Shown here piece by piece: positions 14,225 to 18,048 of a stretch of 18,048 bases of DNA; position 1 is the first letter of the stretch; each line of letters starts with the position of its first letter. Below the pieces are notes generated by a model that saw nothing but the letters and a program-made list of their open reading frames with translations, made no database searches and was not told the origin of the DNA. The translations under genes and the position numbers were made by a program. Origin of the DNA: Bacteroidales bacterium (GTDB lineage Bacteria; Bacteroidota; Bacteroidia; Bacteroidales; Muribaculaceae); assembly GCA_019415705.1 (NCBI GenBank), contig DXYS01000053.1, forward strand, positions 1 to 18,048, in the 5' to 3' direction.

Positions 14225-15009
14225 TCGAAGTCAAAGACCTGCGCAAATCATTTGACGGACGCACCGTGCTACACGACGTCAGCGCCACATTCCGCACCGG
14301 CTGCACAAACCTCATCATCGGCCAGAGCGGCTCCGGAAAAACAGTGTTGATGAAATCTCTTGTCGGACTGCTCAGACCGGACTCGGGCAGCATACTCTTC
14401 GACGGACGAGACCTGCTGCAGATGTCGTCAAACGAGGTCCGCGAGCTGCGCAAGGAAATCGGCATGCTCTTTCAGGGCTCGGCGCTTTTTGACTCCGAGA
14501 CCGTTTTAGGCAACGTGATGTTTCCGCTTGTGATGTTCACCGAACAGTCACAGGCCGAGATGCGCGACCGCGCGATGTTCTGCTTGGAGCGTGTCAACCT
14601 CAAGGGCGCCGAAAACAAATACCCGTCTGAAATATCGGGCGGCATGCAGAAACGCGTAGCGATTGCCAGAGCCATCGCTCTCAATCCGAAGTATCTTTTC
14701 TGCGACGAGCCTAACTCGGGCCTCGACCCCAAGACCTCAATACTCATCGACGAGCTGCTCAGCGACATCACCCACGAGTATAACATCACCACCGTTATCA
14801 ACACCCACGACATGAACTCGGTGCTCGGCATCGGCGAAAACATCATATTCATCAACAAGGGCCATCGCGAGTGGGTCGGTGACATGAGCCAGATTTACAC
14901 GACATCCAACGAAGCACTCAATGACTTCGTATTCGCCACCCGGCTGTTTCAGGAGGTCAAGGATTATGTCAACCATAACGCTACATACACTAAACCATCC
15001 GGAAAATGA
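14221..15009 (+). CDS. mlaF: MlaF-family ABC transporter ATP-binding protein
   Basis: This 262-residue ABC ATPase has Walker A GQSGSGKT (34-41), Q-loop MLFQGSALFDS, signature ISGGMQKR in the form usual for Mla/Mce ATPases, Walker B YLFCDEPNSGLDP and an H-loop in NTHDMNS. The GSALFDSETV and EPNSGLDP segments are typical of MlaF rather than of import or drug-export ATPases. It energises lipid transport with MlaE. Its ATG overlaps the mlaE stop, and its own stop overlaps the next start, so the three genes are translationally coupled. Confidence 0.93.
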   Translation: MIEVKDLRKSFDGRTVLHDVSATFRTGCTNLIIGQSGSGKTVLMKSLVGLLRPDSGSILFDGRDLLQMSSNEVRELRKEIGMLFQGSALFDSETVLGNVMFPLVMFTEQSQAEMRDRAMFCLERVNLKGAENKYPSEISGGMQKRVAIARAIALNPKYLFCDEPNSGLDPKTSILIDELLSDITHEYNITTVINTHDMNSVLGIGENIIFINKGHREWVGDMSQIYTTSNEALNDFVFATRLFQEVKDYVNHNATYTKPSGK

Positions 15010-16130
15010 AATTTGCAGACATACCGGGTCACGAAGACATAAAAGACGAGCTGCGTGAGATGGCCGACAGCGGCCGTCTGCCCCACGCCCTGCTGTTAGA
15101 AGGGCCGTCAGGCTCGGCCAAATTTATGCTCGCACGCGCTTATGCCCAGTATATCCACTGCGAAGACCGCTCGGGCGGCGACAGTTGCGGCCGCTGTCCT
15201 TCATGCCTGCAACATCAGTCATTCAACCACATTGACACAGTCTTCTCGTTTCCGGTGATAAAGAAAAACAGCCGTCCGACGATATCAGACGACTATGGCG
15301 CAGAATTCCGTGAGATGATGGCCGAATATCCTTATATGGACATCGAACGCTGGATTGTCGCCCTGCAGTCGGCCAATTCGCAGCCGCGCATATATGTCGA
15401 GGAAGGCGCCGAACTGCAGCGACGTCTCAACTTCAAGGCTCATCAGTCGCGCTTTAAAATCGTGCTGATGTGGCTGCCGGAACGCTTGCAGGAAGACACG
15501 GCCAACAAACTGCTCAAACTTATCGAGGAGCCGCACGAAGACACCCTTTTCGTACTATCGTCAGACGACTCCAAACAGATATTGCCAACCATCTATTCGC
15601 GCTGCCGCCGCATCGGAGTCAGACGCTATGACGACGCCACCGTGGCCCATATCATAGCCTCACAATTAGCCATGTCCGATGAGTCGGCGGCTGCAATCGC
15701 CGCATTGGCCGCCGGCAATGTCAATGAGGCTCTTGCCCTCGTCGACGTGTCACACTCACGCCAGCAATATCTCGACCTGTTCATCGAACTGATGCGCAAG
15801 GCATATCAACGCAAGATTGTGCTGTTGCGCAAATGGTCGGCCGACGTTGCCGCTCTCGGACGTGAAAAAAATCTCGCGTTTCTTGACTACTGCTCGCGCA
15901 TGATACGTGAGAATTTCATCCTTAATCTCCACATCGACGGGCTCAACTGCCTGACTGACGCCGAACGTGCGTTCTGTGTCAACTTCTCACGTTTTATAAA
16001 CGAGACAAACGTGCTGCGCATTGTCGACGTATTTGATGACGCCCGCAATGATATCGCGGCCAATGCAAACGCAAAAATCGTGATGTTTGACGTTGCCGTC
16101 AAAACAATTTTGCTGCTTAAACGCGATTGA
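15006..16130 (+). CDS. holB: DNA polymerase III delta' subunit (clamp loader)
   Basis: This 374-residue AAA+ protein begins MKFADIPGHEDIKDELREM, as delta' and DnaX proteins do. The P-loop position reads GPSGSAKF (33-40). The final glycine and the Thr/Ser are lost, consistent with delta' not hydrolysing ATP. A zinc module is given by Cys52, Cys61, Cys64 and Cys67. The NKLLKLIEEP segment and the SRC motif (198-200), which supplies the arginine finger to the neighbouring subunit, are intact. It helps load the sliding clamp at the replication fork. The start overlaps mlaF by 4 bases, an unusual functional pairing but clear from the sequence. Confidence 0.92.
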   Translation: MKFADIPGHEDIKDELREMADSGRLPHALLLEGPSGSAKFMLARAYAQYIHCEDRSGGDSCGRCPSCLQHQSFNHIDTVFSFPVIKKNSRPTISDDYGAEFREMMAEYPYMDIERWIVALQSANSQPRIYVEEGAELQRRLNFKAHQSRFKIVLMWLPERLQEDTANKLLKLIEEPHEDTLFVLSSDDSKQILPTIYSRCRRIGVRRYDDATVAHIIASQLAMSDESAAAIAALAAGNVNEALALVDVSHSRQQYLDLFIELMRKAYQRKIVLLRKWSADVAALGREKNLAFLDYCSRMIRENFILNLHIDGLNCLTDAERAFCVNFSRFINETNVLRIVDVFDDARNDIAANANAKIVMFDVAVKTILLLKRD

Positions 16131-16153
16131 ACACGACATCAGCCCATACAACG

Positions 16154-18048
16154 ATGAGTCAGCCAAAATTTCTCGAGCAGGTTGCAGCCTACTATATCGA
16201 CAGCGACCGCGACATGAGCGGCTACACGTTTGTTTTCCCCAACAAGCGTAGCGCAATGTTCCTAAAAAAATACATGCAGGAACGAGCTTCACGGCGTTCG
16301 TCGACGCCGCTGTTCATGCCCCGTTTTGTCACAATGGGACGCCTGATGTCACGGTTTGCGGCAGTACCCGAAATGGACCGCCGCGAACAGCTTTTTCTGC
16401 TCTACGACTGTTATCGCCGTGTACTCGCACGGCTCGGCCGCGAGGAGCAGGTGCGCGACTTCGACCGTTTTATTTTCTGGGGAGAAATCATTCTCGACGA
16501 TTTTGACGACATAGACCGCCAGCTCGTCAACGCCGGCAAACTCTTTGACAATCTGCGTGATATCAAGGAGATTACGGCCAACTATCTGGACGACGAACAG
16601 AAGAAAATAGCTCGCCAACTGTGGGGCGACAGTCCGCTGACAACATCGGTTGCCGATTTCTGGCTCCATGTCGGTCACGAAAATGAATCGGAGACTACCG
16701 ACAGTTTCATAAGCCTGTGGCAACTGCTTGGAAGTCTTTACGATGAGTTCCGGAGCGCGCTCGCAGACAGAGAGCTCGAAACATCCGGCGGACAATATCG
16801 TCTTGCAGCGTCACGCATAGCAGACATGAGCTATGACGAACTGCAGCGCACCAAATATGCCTTTATCGGATTCAACGACTTCTCACACTCAGAGACCTTG
16901 GTGCTCAAACGCCTCAAAGACGTCGGCGCGGCCGAGTTTTTCTGGGATTTCGCGTCACCATGGTTTTCCGAAACGCTTGACCGAGGTCTTTATAACCGTC
17001 TGAACGCGCTCACACGTAATTTCCCGGCGCCCGACGATTTCACGCTTGCCGCCATTGAGACTGCGCCCGAGATAGAGATTATGGCCGTACCGTCAAACAT
17101 CGCACAAGCCAAGACCGTAACCCCGATTCTCGAAAACTGGGCCTCACAGGGGCTTGTCAGTCAGGTAAACGCCATAAACACGGCCGTAGTAGTACCTGAT
17201 GAGAATCTGTTGATGCCCGTATTGCTGTCTATCCCCGATTCTATCCCGGCAATCAACATCACCATGGGTGTATCATACCGACTGACGCCCTTCGCGTCAC
17301 TGCTTCGCTCGATAATCTCGATGCAGATGCGTAGCCGCGAAGTGCACGGGGCGATGCGCTATTTCTACGCCGACGTATCCGAGGTCCTCTCTCACCCCCA
17401 TATCGCCGTCATAGCACCGGAGCACGCCGAGGCAGTCAGGTCATACATCAGCCGCGAACGTCTCTACAACCTTCCGGCCGAGAGCCTTGTCACTCGCTGT
17501 CCCGAACTCGCCTATATCTTCACGCCCGTCAAGTCACAGACTGACCCGCAGAGCATCAGCGAATATCTCACACGGCTTGTTGACTCTCTGTCAGAGGCAT
17601 TGTCCACGGTCAGACACAACTCACAGGACGGATTGCCGGAAATTGAGATGCTACGATATATCCGCTCGCAGTTAGACGACATAGCCTCATTGGTCGACCG
17701 ATACAAGGTGGAGATGAACGAGAATACATATTTCACTCTTTTCGAACGGCTTTTGGACGCACGCCGCATCGATCTGCAGGGCACGCCGCTCAAAGGTCTG
17801 CAGATAATGGGCGTACTCGAAACGCGCTCGATTGACTTCGACAACATAATCATCCTGTCGGTCAACGAAAACAGTCTGCCGCGCAAAAGCTATATGCGCA
17901 CAATGATACCAAACTCGCTGCGCATCGGATTCGGCATGTCGACCATCGACCGTCAGGACTCTTTATATACATATTATTTCTATCGTCTCATCGCCCGCGC
18001 CAAAAATGTCAAACTGCTCTACGACGCACGCAACACATCGTCAGGCGC
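16154..18048 (+). CDS. AddB-like PD-(D/E)XK nuclease/helicase-family protein, 3' truncated
   Basis: An open frame from the ATG at 16154 (MSQPKFLEQVAAYYID) runs 631 codons to the window edge. An N-terminal FVFPNKRSAMFLKKYM strand-loop is typical of the Bacteroidota AddB-like family. A UvrD-like segment LKGLQIMGVLETRSIDFD, then IIILSVNENSLPRK, lies near residues 546-580. No Walker A GKT is present at the N-terminus, so the helicase part is probably inactive. The C-terminal nuclease domain expected in this family would lie beyond the window. With a partner AddA it would process double-strand breaks for recombination. It begins 23 bases after holB and probably continues the operon. The assignment rests on remembered family pattern. 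Confidence 0.8.
   Translation, partial: MSQPKFLEQVAAYYIDSDRDMSGYTFVFPNKRSAMFLKKYMQERASRRSSTPLFMPRFVTMGRLMSRFAAVPEMDRREQLFLLYDCYRRVLARLGREEQVRDFDRFIFWGEIILDDFDDIDRQLVNAGKLFDNLRDIKEITANYLDDEQKKIARQLWGDSPLTTSVADFWLHVGHENESETTDSFISLWQLLGSLYDEFRSALADRELETSGGQYRLAASRIADMSYDELQRTKYAFIGFNDFSHSETLVLKRLKDVGAAEFFWDFASPWFSETLDRGLYNRLNALTRNFPAPDDFTLAAIETAPEIEIMAVPSNIAQAKTVTPILENWASQGLVSQVNAINTAVVVPDENLLMPVLLSIPDSIPAINITMGVSYRLTPFASLLRSIISMQMRSREVHGAMRYFYADVSEVLSHPHIAVIAPEHAEAVRSYISRERLYNLPAESLVTRCPELAYIFTPVKSQTDPQSISEYLTRLVDSLSEALSTVRHNSQDGLPEIEMLRYIRSQLDDIASLVDRYKVEMNENTYFTLFERLLDARRIDLQGTPLKGLQIMGVLETRSIDFDNIIILSVNENSLPRKSYMRTMIPNSLRIGFGMSTIDRQDSLYTYYFYRLIARAKNVKLLYDARNTSSG

Overview
This window looks like chromosomal DNA from a member of the Bacteroidota, most likely order Bacteroidales. 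A Muribaculaceae-like gut lineage would fit the moderately GC-rich core genes, but that is inference. The signs are recurrent TAnnTTTG promoter -7 boxes just upstream of genes, little use of Shine-Dalgarno sites, a Bacteroidota-style RelA with a broken hydrolase site, a DUF4143-type ATPase gene, an MlaE-MlaF-HolB cluster, and an AddB-like protein of the Bacteroidota type.

Layout. Positions 1-842 hold the 3' part of an alpha/beta hydrolase. Next comes a 320-base palindrome-rich gap and a stand-alone AT-richer gene for an AAA/DUF4143 ATPase (1163-2395), whose promoter sits inside a 22-bp-arm inverted repeat. Degenerate 24-bp direct repeats (907-930 and 2402-2425) bracket this gene. On the minus strand follow relA and an overlapping lipoprotein gene (5699-2639), a small cysteine-rich protein with its own promoter and a hairpin (6063-5869), and engB with a CysM-like cysteine synthase (7692-6154). 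Divergent from engB is trmN6 followed by a CPBP membrane protease (7797-9402).

Positions 9383-11762 are an AT-rich type II restriction-modification cassette. It has an MvaI/BcnI-family endonuclease, a small XRE regulator overlapping it, and a divergent SPPY-type DNA methyltransferase. It fits between housekeeping genes with a 20-base overlap on one side and a 9-base gap on the other. The regulator-methyltransferase gap carries two matched operator-like sites. By eye I find no CCAGG or CCTGG anywhere in the 18 kb, although CCSGG sites are common. That matches a CCWGG (MvaI-like) specificity and suggests genome-wide avoidance.

The rest is core metabolism and envelope or DNA maintenance. udk-lptB lies on the minus strand (13267-11772). 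A divergent plus-strand run carries mlaE, mlaF and holB, joined by 4-base overlaps, followed 23 bases later by an addB-like nuclease/helicase gene that runs off the right edge. No tRNA, rRNA, CRISPR array or complete insertion sequence was seen.
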